Assembly (NCBI GenBank): GCA_001662425.1
Contig: BDDC01000073.1
Location: forward strand, 57,092-121,091
DNA: 64,000 nucleotides
Reading direction: 5' to 3'
Source of the DNA: Chlamydomonas sphaeroides
Taxonomy: Eukaryota; Chlorophyta; Chlorophyceae; Chlamydomonadales; Chlamydomonadaceae
The position numbers were made by a program, and so were the translations under genes. The stretch's first letter is position 1. Each line of letters begins with the position of its first letter. The notes beneath the pieces are model-generated. The model saw only the letters and a list, made by a program, of their open reading frames with translations, made no database searches and had not been told where the DNA came from. Of the stretch, positions 46,534-58,145 are shown one piece after another.

Positions 46534-48172
46534 GGCAACGAGCGCAACCTCAGCAAGAAGCGAAGCGAGGAACGAATGCAAAAGTTACGCTCGTATGTAT
46601 GATATGCAAGTAAATGCAAAGCGGTCGCGGCCGAGCACGGACGATGTCCCCGCAGTCGCTGCTCCACTCGGTCTACACCGCTCTCTGCATCAACCTCTCT
46701 AGAAACCTGGTTGGGGCTCGAGTTCTTACTCATGCATGCAGACGGACAAGCTGCACCGATTGCCGTACTTGTGCCGTACAGGTTGCTGGTTGCTGCTATG
46801 GACTGGCGCCGGACTGGCGACGCTCTGCCGCGACGCGACACTGGGCGAGCGGGGCACAGCAGGGACAGTGCGCAGGCGAGGAGGGGGCCAAGGAAGAATG
46901 GAGGTGGGTCATGCCTGGGTCATGCGCTTTTCAGGGCAGCATACCCGAGCATACCAGCTCGGGGAGCACGGCACCAAGGTCCAACAGCTGCCTACTAGGG
47001 ACCGTATCATCCCCTGACCTCATCCCCTGCCCGTATCAAAGGCGCCGCCCGGGATGCTGCCAGCCACAAGCAGCCCCACGCGTTACCCGCCTCCCCAACC
47101 CGACCGCTGCCGTCTCAAGGCGGCCTGCCCGGCCCTGTCGTGCCGCGATGTGCCGCTTCCCTAAAAGTCTACCAGCCACATCCGGCCGATTAAACTCCTG
47201 GCCCTGCTTCACCAGCTGAGCGGCATGCCAGCCCGAGCGCATCCTGCAGCCCAATCCGAACGGCGCCACTGCACGCATGCCAGCAGTGGGCCCCGCCTCC
47301 TCCTCTGTGGACAGCGAGCGTTACCCCGCACCACGCATCGCCGCGTCACGACGCCAGCATGCCAGCTGTGCTTATCACCTAACCAGTCACTACTGGTAGC
47401 CACCTTGGACCTTACCCAAACTTCCCCGCTCCCGCTAGCACGGGCGCGCGCCCACAGCCCCTGCTCGCGTGCAATCAGCATGTAGCGAAGGGCAACCTCC
47501 TGCACAACAACATATCACGGACCCCCTGCCAACTCTGCACCCGGCCATCCATGCGCCCGGCACCTCACGCCCGCCAGGCACACCCACACTAATGTCGCTC
47601 CGCGCCACGCCTGCAACCCGCCGGCACCCACACAGCACAGCCTGCGCTACCACGTCCGCAACCGCAACCGCCGCAGCAGGGGCGCGCCACGGCCGGCACG
47701 CCGCCTAGAGCCCCGCACCTCACCAGCCAGGCGCCGCATGGCGTGCTAGCAGCACACTACAATCACACAGCATGCTACCAACACACATACATCGACACAG
47801 CATGCCACTAACATACTACCGGACATGGACACACAGTCGCTGCCAGAGCCCTACCCCGTCGCCTGCCCCATACGCTGACGTCCGCATGCCCATCACCCCG
47901 GCGTGCCTCCCCGCTGTCTCTATCTAGGTCGCGGAGGCGCCGGCCCCGCTCGGCCACGACTCATCCACGCTCACAACACATGATCAGCCGGCAACGCGCC
48001 ACACCTGCCGCAGCGCTGCTCTAGCTGCAGCGCCTGCTCCGGCAGGCCCCAAACAAGCACTCGCGCTCGCGCTCCGCACTACCACGCCTCGCCTCATGCC
48101 TCGCCCCAAGCTCGGCTCCTGCGACCCTTTACGCACCGCCGCGTCACCGCCCAAGCGCCCTAGCACTCACCC
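46534..48172. other. no gene seen; rhodanese promoter and SNF2 3' UTR
   Basis: 1.6 kb between two minus-strand genes with only short shadow frames. C-rich tandem-like CACACAGCATGC motifs occur around 47750-47810. No TGTAA signal was found on the minus strand. Confidence 0.45.
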
Positions 48173-50654
48173 TCACCGGAACCGCGGCTCCCTGAACAGC
48201 CGGTCCAGCTCAGAGGTGCGCAGGTCGGGCGCCTGGTCCCCGCGGAGCGAGCCAGCAGCCGCAGTGGCCGCCGCGGCCGCGGCGCCGGCGCTGGCCGCGC
48301 GGCGCCCGCGCGCCAGCTTCCGGATCGCCTCCTCCAGCGAGCCCTGCGGCGGGGTTTAGGCGATACACACGGGCCCGATGCTAAGGGGTATGGCCCTGGA
48401 CCACGACCAGCTCCCAACGGCATGTGCTGGACGCCCCCACCTTGGCGATCAGGCGCTTGACGGTCACGGGCCGCGTCTGGCCCATGCGCCAGGCCCGGCC
48501 CACGGCCTGCTCCTCCAGCGCCGGGTTGAAGCACGGCTCCAGCAGGAACACGTGGCTGCGGGCCGGCATACGTACGGCAAGGGGCATGTACGGCGGATCT
48601 TGTACGGCAGGCGCGTGCACGGCACATGCATGGGCGAGGCGGGCACGCCAGCAACGGATTCGGCTGACGTGCTGGACAACCGTGCGGTGGGCTCACTTTG
48701 CCGCCGTGAGGTTGATGCCGACGGCCCCCGCCCGCGTGCTGAGTAGGAACACGGTGACGTCGGGGGAGCTCTGGAAGGACTGGACAGCCTCTGCCCGCTG
48801 CTTCTGGGACATGGATCCTGCAAGGCGATGACGGGGTGGGTTAAGGGCCGGCCGGTGTGCGTGCTGGTGCGAAAATCTCCTGCGTGCACCAGAACGCAGG
48901 GCCGTGCCCAGAACACCCGGAAGAGGCATGGCCCTGGGTTGGCCCCTCACCCGTGAGCGTGCGGAAGCCGATGTCCTCGGCGGCCAGCCGCGTCTCCAGC
49001 CACTTGAGCGAGTGGGTGAACCTGAGCAATCGACATGGATAGGCCAGGGAGTGTTGGTCACAGCCCAGGACCGAGAAGAGCCGCTGCCCAGGCCCCGTCC
49101 CTGACACCCACGCCCCTGGCCTCACTGCGAGAACACGAGCGCCTTGGAGGTGCGGTCCGCCGCCCGCATGGCCCGCAGCTCAGCCATGAGGGCCAGCAGC
49201 TTGCTCTCGCACGCCACAGGGCCGCCGCCGCCGGCCGCCGCGGCGCCACTGGCTGGGGGCGTGCTCGGTCCCGCCGCGTCGCCGGCCCCGTCGGTCATCG
49301 GCGGCGGCAGTCCGCGGCGCATGGCGCTGACGTCCAGGAACTGCCGGCAGTTGGGGCAGTTGCCGTACAAGGAGATCTCCACCCTGTGGGCCATGGGTGG
49401 CAGCAGTGGTGCCGCTGAGCACGACGATGAGGGGCCAGCGTCCCCGGTCTCAAAGCAGCCATGGCTCGGTGGGCTACCGAAGAACAGTCGCCCTGCGCCG
49501 CACGTTATGCCCATCACTCTCATTGCGGTAAAGCAGTCAGTAGCCAGCAGGAGCAGCACTCCCGTAGGGTCACAGATCGGTGGTCCACCGACCCCACGCC
49601 CTGAGCCCCGTGCCCTCCCCACACGAGCGCCTCCGCGGCCTCCTCACCAGGCCAGCAGGCACTCGCGGCAGAACCAGTGGCCGCAGGCCGTGGCCAGCGC
49701 GCCCCGCAGCTCATCAGTGCAGATGGGGCAGTTCCCCTCGTCGCCACGCAGCGCCACCACGGGCAGCGCCTCCACCGCCTCAAAGCTCAGGAGGGCAGAC
49801 GGCAGGGCCAGCAGGCCGCTGCCGCCGCTGGGGCCTGCCCCGTCGGCGCTGCCGACGGCAGAGCCGCTGCCGCCAGCCGCTGCCGCTGCGCCGCCGTCTG
49901 CTGGCGCATGGCCGTCCGCGTCCGCGTCGGCCACCATCTCCTCCGCCAGCTCGTCGGCGGCCTCGCCGGCGCCCTGGCCGAAGCCCAGGTCCTAGCGTGG
50001 CAGGGTAGGACATGACATGTTGGCACTGATTCAAAAGCATGCGCGAGGAAGCCACTCTGCAGGCGATGAACGTGGTCCATTCTCGCCTTCCCTCTCTCGA
50101 CGGCCCACCGGCTCGCTGAGGACTCGCGTCGGCCTCCTCACAACGGCGCCCGCCGTGACCCAAAGCCCCCGTGCGCTGCCGCCCCCGGCCACTGCTGGTC
50201 AAGGCTTACCGACTCGTCGAAGACCCCGCCGGAGCAGATGCGGCGCAGCGGCAGCAGCAGGCGGATGACGGTCAAGGTGTTGTAGGAGCTCCCCTGGGGA
50301 AGGGGGTGGGAGGGAGTTGCGCAGGCAATGAAGTAGCACGCTGAGAACGAAACTGACAGGCAGTGCACAGGCAGTCAGGCAGCCGCCCCTGACCGCACCC
50401 TCAGCAGGGCCCACACGGCGGCGGAGCGGCGGAGCAGGCGGCGGTAGAGCGCGCTCTCCTGCGCCCCCAGCGCCACTGCGGCAGGTGAGGGGCGCGGGTA
50501 GGCAGGCAGTGTGTTCAGAAATAAGTAGAAGTATAATAGAAAGACAAAACCGCACCAGGGAGAATGGCGCGCCGGCCGTGCGTAGAGGGAATGCAGTGGT
50601 TAGGTGCGCCAGTGCGGAAGGAAGCCCAACCAGGAGCGCCCGCAAGGACCCCGT

Positions 50655-50702
<48 letters not shown>

Positions 50703-53700
50703 CACAGAGAGAGTTAGAGAGACAGAAACAGAGAGAGAGATTACAAAAGGAGACAGAAACCGAAACCGAGCAAGGAAACAGGAAAGCAAGAGACAGGAAC
50801 CGAGTCAAAGTGCCAAACGGCGCAAGGCACCAAAACCAGTAAGCGCGTGGGGCCGCACTTGCTTCGGCACAGCTGAGGCGGCGGCTCGACCCGAACCCCC
50901 TCACCCGCCACCACCACCTCGGTCACCGGCGGCAGCTGCAGCAGCGCCTGCCCGTTGGCGTCCTGCTGTGACTTGGTGTGCCGGATGGCCACCCGGCGCA
51001 GAGTGTGCAGCAGCGGCAGCGGCGTAGCGGACCACTCGTAGCTCGTTCCAAAGCCGTCAACGTACAAGGCCTGTGGGCAGTGGAGACAATTGATCACCAC
51101 GGTTGCCCTGCTTGGGCGTTGCCCCTGTCGAGCAGCGGCTAGGCAGGCATGGCTCCCTAGGATGGCAACGTGTCCGTCCGTATGTCCGTCAAGGTGGGTG
51201 CGGATGGCGCCTGTGAGGCGTAAGAGCCATGATGCCGCTGTTGAGCCAGAAACACGTCCGTGGCTAAGTCTCTGGCGGCGCCGAGCATCGCGGTGTTGGG
51301 GGCTGAGTTGGCGGCGACAGCGGTACCTACCTCCTGGCCGTGCCTGGATAATTGTGCGGTGGCTGTTGCGACAGCGGCCGTGCGCTTGTACTAGCGAGAG
51401 GACGGGGGACGGGGTGCCAGCCACTTCTCCCACGCAAGCGTGGCCCGGCCATATCCGGGTGAAGGGACCAGAATCGCTTTCCACACAAACGTCTGGCACG
51501 TATGGCGCGAGTCGATAGGGTGGTGGGTGCCTGCGTTTCAACGCCTTCACGTGATGCGCCCCCAGGATTGGGGGCGCGGCCGGCTGGCGGCAGCTCCAAA
51601 CAGAGGACGACGGAGTTGGGCTACACCCCTTTTTCCCATTCTGACGGGGGACATACTTGTCGAGCTCACATGTTCACGAAGCCCGCGACCTGCAACCTGT
51701 CCGCCTTACCTCACAGGCCGTGAGGATGTTTTTACCGTCGCATAAGGGCCGCACCGCCGCCGCCAGGAGCTGGCCCTGCGTGCGGAGACCGGGCACCGGG
51801 CGGCGAGCCATGACTGCGCCGCCCACACCCAGCGTCTTTCGTTCACTGCCCACGGCACAGGAGCAGCGGCCTGGCTACAGAGCTGGGGTGCTGACGGCGC
51901 TCGGTTGGTTGGGCGGTGAAAGCGGCGTCGGGCGGCGGCACACCACCTGCTGCTGCGCTGTTCCTGCGAATGCCCCACACCCCGCTTGCACGCCCGTGGC
52001 CCTCATACTGCATGCCGCTGCCGGCTGCCCCACAAACACACGGCCCACACCCCACCTTGGGGGCCCACCTTGAGGTCCTCGACCGAGGTGGCCAGGGGCG
52101 TGCCCGTGCACACCCAGCGCCGATCCGACGCAAGCGCCACGCACGAAGAGCTCATGCGCGCCTTGACTGCGGACCCGAGGTGGGGCAGGAGCAGCGGCAG
52201 CGGCAGCGCGTCAGCGGGCGGAACAGAGCCGGGCCGCCCGCAAGGCGTTGGGCCCTGTGGCCGTCAGGTGCGCCGCGAGGTGCACCGTACGCGGGTGCGG
52301 TCCCCTCAAGCCGCACGGGGCCCTGCCCGCGTGAACACGCACTGGCGCCCGTCCCTGCCTCCGTCCCCGCCTCACGGTTCTTTAGCACGTGGCCCTCGTC
52401 GAATACCACCCGGTGCCAGCGCACGGCGTGGCAGGCGCCCCGGTGCCCGTTGCCGTCCCGCGGCCACTCGCGCTGCGGTGACACATGGGACACGAGGCAG
52501 GTGGTCACTCAGCATGGAAGGCATGGAAGGCGACGGAGCCGAGATGCATTACATGGAAGTATAGAATGCACCTAGAGGGCTCAGTGGCGCTTGACTGGCG
52601 AGGCGGAGCGGAGGGCGGCGTCGAAGGTGTTGTCGTACCGCGAGCCGGGGTGCCTGACTCACCGCCACAACGTGATACGTCGTGACGACGATGTCGTACT
52701 TGGCCAGGACCTTGGGATCCGTCGTGCGACTGTAGCCGTGGTACGCATAGACCTTGATCGAGCCACTGCACTTGGCGGCCGCCTCGGCCTGTGACGAGTA
52801 GCACACATGTGGCTAGGCATCGGCGAGCAGTGGCCAGCATTGAAGGCGGGAGGGCCCACAAGCTTCACACCTGCCGCAGTGCACCACCCGGCGGTAGCTC
52901 AGGAGCTCCGGAGCATCCCAGGACACATCTGCCCGCCGCCGCGCTGCATCCCCGCACCTGCCACTGCCCGACCAGGCTGACGGGGCACACCACGAGCGTC
53001 CCGCGGGACACGATGCGGCCGCAGGGGGCGCGGCGGCCCGACTTGACGTGCGGCGGCGCGGGGCTGGCCAGGACCAGGGCCAGCACCTCCACCGTCTTGC
53101 CTAGGCCCATCTGGGGGCAGGAGGGATGGAAAAAGGCACGGCACGGCAGTGTTACGCGCCGTGCGTGCCCATGAACCCACGGCAAGCACACAGCCAGCCT
53201 CCTCCACTGCCTGGCCGTCACTTTACTTGAACGTGTTCGAGTGCCCACCCATCGCCCCCCGGCCTCGCTAACGACCCTCACCTCCTCGCCCAGCAGCCCT
53301 CCCACGGGCTGCGGCGGCACCTCGGCCGCCAGCCGCTCCCACAGGGGGCAGTACCAGTAGCGCCGCCCGCCGCCGCCCGTGATGGGCAGCCAAAAGAGCT
53401 GCCGGAAGCCGCCCGCGCACTCGTCGGGGGGCACCTGCGGCTGCACCGCAGTCACGCGCCTGGCCTCGGCTGCGTTGTCGGCGGCTGGGGCCGAGCCCTC
53501 TGCACTGAGCTTCTTGTCGTCGAGGGGCCCGGCCTGGCGGCATGGCGTTGGGATATGACCGTGTTGGCCGGCGTGCGCAGCAGGCCGCAGCCCGCGTGCC
53601 CATCCGTTGCTCACGGCAAGCCAGCAGCCTCGGGTGCGAAGGGACGTTGAGAGGTGGCGCAGGTGCACGCGATCCAGCAACCCCAGGCTGTGAGCACACC

Positions 53701-56528
53701 TCCCCCGGGTCTGGCGACACCAGCTCAACGCGTTTGCCGATGCGCCCCCTGCTGGAGGCCCAGCAAAGCCATTCTAGCACCCGCCCCAACAGCATGACAG
53801 GTTGAGAAACGCATTTGCGCCCCTTTCCCCACCTCCGGCAGCGGGTTGTCGTGCACCAGGGCCTCCAGCTCCTTCATGAAGCCGAGCGACTGCAGCTGGT
53901 AGGGCCGCAGGCTGACCGTCAGGCCGGGGGGCTGCTCCGCGGCCTCGCGCTTGCCTGCCAGTGTGGGAGGGGTGTTAGGATTGTTCGGGCGGCAGCTCTG
54001 CCAAGCAAGGCCTGGTGCGCTGAGAGCGCTGAGACACAATAGACCATGGACAAGCCGTCTCACCCGACTCCATGTACGACAGCAGGCGGTTGACGCTGCG
54101 CGAGGACGGGTACTCCATGCGCCGCCGCGCCGCTGCCTCCCCCAGCTCCCGCATCATCGCCGCCGCCCTCGCCCGCTCCGCCGCCACGCGCCCCGCTAGG
54201 TCTGCCCCGCCGGCGGCCGCCCCGCTGCCGCTGCCGCCAGCCGCTCCGGAGCCTGCGACCATGCGCTCGTAGCTAGCGGCGCCGGTGGCCAGGAGCTTGA
54301 TCGTGTGGCGCAGCGGCGCGGCCGACGGGAGGTTCTTATCCCACGGCTGGAATACCGAGGGCGGCTCGGAGCTTGCCGGCGTGGCTTGGGCTTGGGGCGG
54401 AGGCAGCGTCGTGAACAGCTGTGGTGCGGGCGGGCATGGACAGGCGGCATGCAGCGCAGCCTCTTGGGTACCAACAGACAGGGTACGGGCCCGTACAGCT
54501 GCCGTACCTTGATCACGAGGAACCCCTTCCGTGGGTCCGCCCCCGTTGCCGTGCTGGGCTCCAGCGTGGCCTCAATAGCCAGGCAGCCGGGGCGGCTGCT
54601 CGAGCAAGTGCGGAGCGCAGCCTGCGGAGGGCGTGCGTTGGAGTTGCATGGAGCTGCCAGCCAGCGCCCCCCGAGGCCCACTCCTTGACGGCGGCGCGGG
54701 CCCCAGCCCCACATGACCGGGTGGCGGCCCTGCTAACGCACTCAGGCCCGGGTATGCAGGAAACCGAGCCCACAGGTGCGCCCACCCACAGATGCGGCCG
54801 TCACGTTGCCAGGTGCGGCAAGAGGGAGTACTGCGGCTCGGGCGACGGCCCCGTTGCACAGGGTGCATTGTCTATCGCGGGGGAGGCCGATGCGCAGGCG
54901 TACCTCGGCCTCCTTGTCGCCGCTCTGGGCGCGCCTCGAGGCCGCCATGATTTCCTCCAGGCAGCGGCGCGCCAGGCCCTGTGCAGGCAGGGGCAACGCC
55001 ACTTGGGGCGGCGCCGGGCCATGACGCGCACTCCAGGCAGCGCGGGCTAGCGCGGCAACACCGAGAGAGGCGCGCAACCGCCGGCATCGTACTGGGCATC
55101 TGCAGGCGTAGACTAACAACAGCAGGCGGAGGCAGTGCAGCTAGCGCTGCATACACACAGCGGCCCAACATGAGGTTTCCGGCCGCTGAGGGCACACAAG
55201 CAGCGATGCTCCTCGGCGCGGCAGCCCCTGCGTCGACGCACCCGCGGGTCGGGATCGTGCAGCACGAGCTCGCGCGGCCCTTTGATCCGACGCAGCTTGA
55301 GATAGCGGGGCTTTGGAGGCCGCGAGCCTGGCGGCAGCAGGGGCGGCGGGCACGCCAGGGCAAGGCGGGCTGGTGTCGGTGGCGGCCGCCGCACCCTCGC
55401 ATGGTGAGCCAGCTGGGTGCTATGTGTGGTGGAGCGTGCGTGCGCCAGGTGGCATGCCGAGCGGCACGCCGCCTGCGGGTTTGCGGCATGGGCCCCATGG
55501 CCGCCACTCCCATGCACCCCCATGCACCCCCATGCACCCCCATGCTGCATCACGCAGCACGCTCGGCTGTGCCGGGCGGGTTGTGCCGGCCGGGCGGTGG
55601 GGGAAAGGGGAGCACACGCACCGGGATGCGGATCCGCCCGCGGCTTGGTCTCCAGCAGCGACGCCAGCGTCCGGCAGCGGCGCGGAGCGCTGCCGGGCGT
55701 GGCTCGGTGGTAGCAGCCGTGGGGGTGCAAGCGGGCCTGCAGCTCCGCGATGGTCCGGCGTTTGGTGGCCTGGTGTGTTTGGGAGAGAAGGGGCGAGGGG
55801 GGAGGGTGGGTGCCAACAGGGCGGGCAGAGGGCGGCACAGGGCTGCGCTTGCTTTGCAGACAGGAGCTAGAACCGGGGTGCATGAGGCGCGTGGTGTTGA
55901 CAGCTATTGTGGAGTACGGTCGAGTAGAGCTCGCTGCATTATAGGATCCGCAAGCCCACCGTGCCGTACCTTGACGGGAAAGTACAGCGTGCCTAGCTCA
56001 AAGCTGCGCGGCAGCGACCTCGGGTCGGGCAGCGGCACGACCCTATCCTTGCCGCGTGGCCGCTGCGTTTCCGGCTTTGGCTGGCGTGCCGCCGCAGGAG
56101 CCGTCTGTGGTGGAGTTGTACTCGACGGTCCCAGGTTGTGGAGCGCTCGAGTCTGGACGGTGGCGTCTGTCGCGGGGGACAGAAGGGCGACAAGGCCGGG
56201 CTCAGCGGCCCCGACTTTTGGGGAGGAGATGTATGGGGCAGGGCAAGTTGCAGCATGACATGCGCTTCTTAGGCTGGTGAGGAATGCAAGTTAAGGGTGT
56301 TCCACGCGAAGACGTGCAAACGGTGGCTGATGACGAGGGATGCAGTCCGCGGCAAGGCGCAAGGGGCGCACCCGCGTGCGGCGCGTTGCAGGGTTTCTTG
56401 CGGGCCAGACTCGCGGCTTCATGGCATGTCGCATCTCCACCGTCTGTTGATGAGGTGCGCGGGCGCTTTGCGGCCTGCGTCACTCGTTCCTCTACTGCAT
56501 CGCGCATGTCGACCTCTACGCTAGCCAT
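48173..56528 (-). CDS. SNF2 ATPase with internal RING finger (RAD5/HLTF/RAD16 type)
   Basis: About 1150 residues. Exons: 56372-56528, 55970-56166, 55622-55769, 55242-55327, 54904-54978, 54508-54621, 54064-54418, 53833-53954, 53282-53533, 52958-53110, 52663-52788, 52376-52472, 52069-52166, 51710-51775, 50905-51070, 50399-50475, 50210-50293, 49648-49991, 49126-49383, 48951-49021, 48697-48817, 48441-48555, 48173-48343. Motifs in order: SLRPYQLQSLGFM, MGLGKTVEVLALVL (Walker A, Lys ~507), VVFDEGH, CTGTPLATSVEDL and IRHTK. Then a C3HC4 RING split over two exons (CPICTDEL, CGHWFCREC, CPNCRQFL), KALVFSQFTHSL, STRAGAVGINLT and QAVGRAWRMGQTRP. A RING between helicase lobes marks RAD5/HLTF/RAD16 proteins, which remodel DNA or chromatin and ubiquitinate targets in damage tolerance or repair. 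No clear HIRAN domain was recognised. First two exons least certain. Confidence 0.88.
48571..48608. repeat. GTACGGC repeat cluster in an intron
   Basis: Three GTACGGC copies at 48572, 48588 and 48602, in the SNF2 gene intron beside the exon starting at 48555. Confidence 0.7.
50653..50702. repeat. (GT)13(GA)12 compound microsatellite
   Basis: Pure GT run directly followed by a pure GA run in a SNF2-gene intron, with degraded GA units continuing to about 50745. On the sense strand of the gene it reads TC then AC and lies in the intron between exons 15 and 16. Confidence 0.95.
51292..51648 (+). repeat. dispersed repeat family X, copy 2
   Basis: Same family and orientation as 17346-17614, here inside the 638-base intron between SNF2 exons 14 and 15, antisense to that gene. 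It carries an extra ~80-base segment containing a perfect GCGCCCCC/GGGGGCGC hairpin, absent from copy 1. Confidence 0.75.
55511..55545. repeat. 10-base tandem repeat CATGCACCCC
   Basis: Three full units plus half a unit, in the SNF2-gene intron between exons 3 and 4. Confidence 0.9.
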
Positions 56529-58145
56529 TCTATGTGATCATGAGACGTGCAGGCAATTGTGGTGATCCTTGACGTGTGCTTGCAGAGCCGATGTTGCGTG
56601 CTGGCGCGCAGGCTGTGTTGGCGTGTTGCGTGTTGGGGATGCAATACCAAGCTCACATCATGGTGACATGCAAAATAGATGGCAGCTTCTTATGTCGCAG
56701 GGCAACCTGATGCCGGCGCAGCCGATCTACATTCACGTAGTCGGGTGACAGCTTTCCCGCGCTGCGACGGCATCGTCTTACCCGAACCATCAACTCATTT
56801 TTATCAGTCATACTTTGCTTCTCTACAGCCCGCTTGGCTGGCGATGGCTGTTCACAGAGAGAGGTCCCACGGGCCACCGACCCCTGTGTCACACGACACC
56901 AGGCCAACCTCCCCTGCACGACACCTGGCCAACCTGCTAGCCGTGCACACCCCCAGACCGCCGTAGTTCTACCTCTCTTGCCTGAGGCAACCGTACAGGG
57001 GCTAGGGCTGTGGTAATGCTGCTGTCGATATGCGGTTGCGGGCATGTTGCGTTCACGGACGGATGGCAGCAGCCGGGCTGAGCCGGGTAGGGCCGGGTAG
57101 CCGTGGGTGGCAGCCGGACAGCCACGGCAATGCTCAGCGCCGGCCAGGTGTGGGCGGCGAGTGGTACTGGTATGCAGGCGTGGATAGTAGGCATGTGCAG
57201 TGGTACGAAGTTTCCATTATGCATGGGGCCGGCAGACGGGCTGAGGTGCCACGTTCCGGCTGTGAGTTGATCTGCACGGATGGCCATCATCAGCAAATGT
57301 ACCGTACTACGGGTGTACGGGAGCGGGAACGCAGCAGACCTAGCAGCAGCAGCCGATACCAGCCGATACCGCTTGGCCTGCTCGCCGGCGGCTGTATGTG
57401 TGATGGCATGCGCACGGCCACGCATGAAGCATTGGGCGCTACATGTGCTTTTGCAGTGCCAGGGCCTGGCCGGGGCATCGCGGCCACGCGGCACCGGCAC
57501 GCGGCTTGGCGTTGGGCCGTTGGCAGAGTGGGTTGGACATGGCGGCGGGAGCTCTGGCGGGGCTGGCCGCGCGAGGACCTGCGCGGACGCCGGCGGCACG
57601 GGAGAGGAGCCCCCTGGTCGGCGGAGCTTCGGCGGACTGCTGTCGCTGACCGAAATGTCGACAACACCGGCGTGCGTTCAATGGACCAAGTTACATTCAC
57701 TCGCCGCAAGCCGGCCACACACGCTGCAACCTTTTGCCAAACACACCGACAAGTGACGAGCTATCTGTCATACCCTGCCCGCCGCCTGTTCGCGTCTGTC
57801 GAAACATCCTTCAGCCAACGCAGGGCCCGCCATTGCTTTGACTTTGACGCTGGCTCTACAGTAAAAAGGGCCCGCCGTGCAATCCTGCCGTCCGCTGCCG
57901 CCCTCGGGGCACGAAGCGGGTGCCCTCCATTGCTTACAGCACTTATCAGCAACCCCATGGCCCTTATGAAAGCCATCAGCGCGTTTCACGTCAACCTTAA
58001 GAATCAAGCGTTAACGACCGCTACCTCCCAGCGGCGCCCCACCGCCCAAAGTTAGATGGCTCCTGATAGCTCACCTTGCTCGCTGCACGCCGCACGACGC
58101 GGGCCCCGTTGTGTTGTGTTGTGTGTTTGCGCCACATGGTGTCGC
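56529..58145. other. SNF2 promoter and EEP nuclease 3' UTR
   Basis: No gene seen. A 341-codon plus-strand frame at 57030-58055 has no domain and is antisense to a probable 3' UTR, so I treat it as chance. Confidence 0.45.
57934..57938 (-). terminator. candidate polyadenylation signal TGTAA (minus strand)
   Basis: About 210 bases after the EEP nuclease stop codon on its own strand; a second copy lies at 57691-57695. Confidence 0.4.

Noticed and set aside
50641..50745. Short direct repeats resembling an array
   Set aside because: It is a GT/GA microsatellite, not a CRISPR array; no spaced repeat units occur anywhere in the window.
52570..52600. Tiny candidate SNF2 exon (SSATEPS)
   Set aside because: The neighbouring exons already join in phase 0 and give a normal helicase sequence from TTYHVVA to HRVVFDEGH; the extra exon would break phase.
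57030..58055. 341-codon plus-strand open frame
   Set aside because: No domain-like sequence, and it is antisense to the probable 3' UTR of the EEP nuclease.
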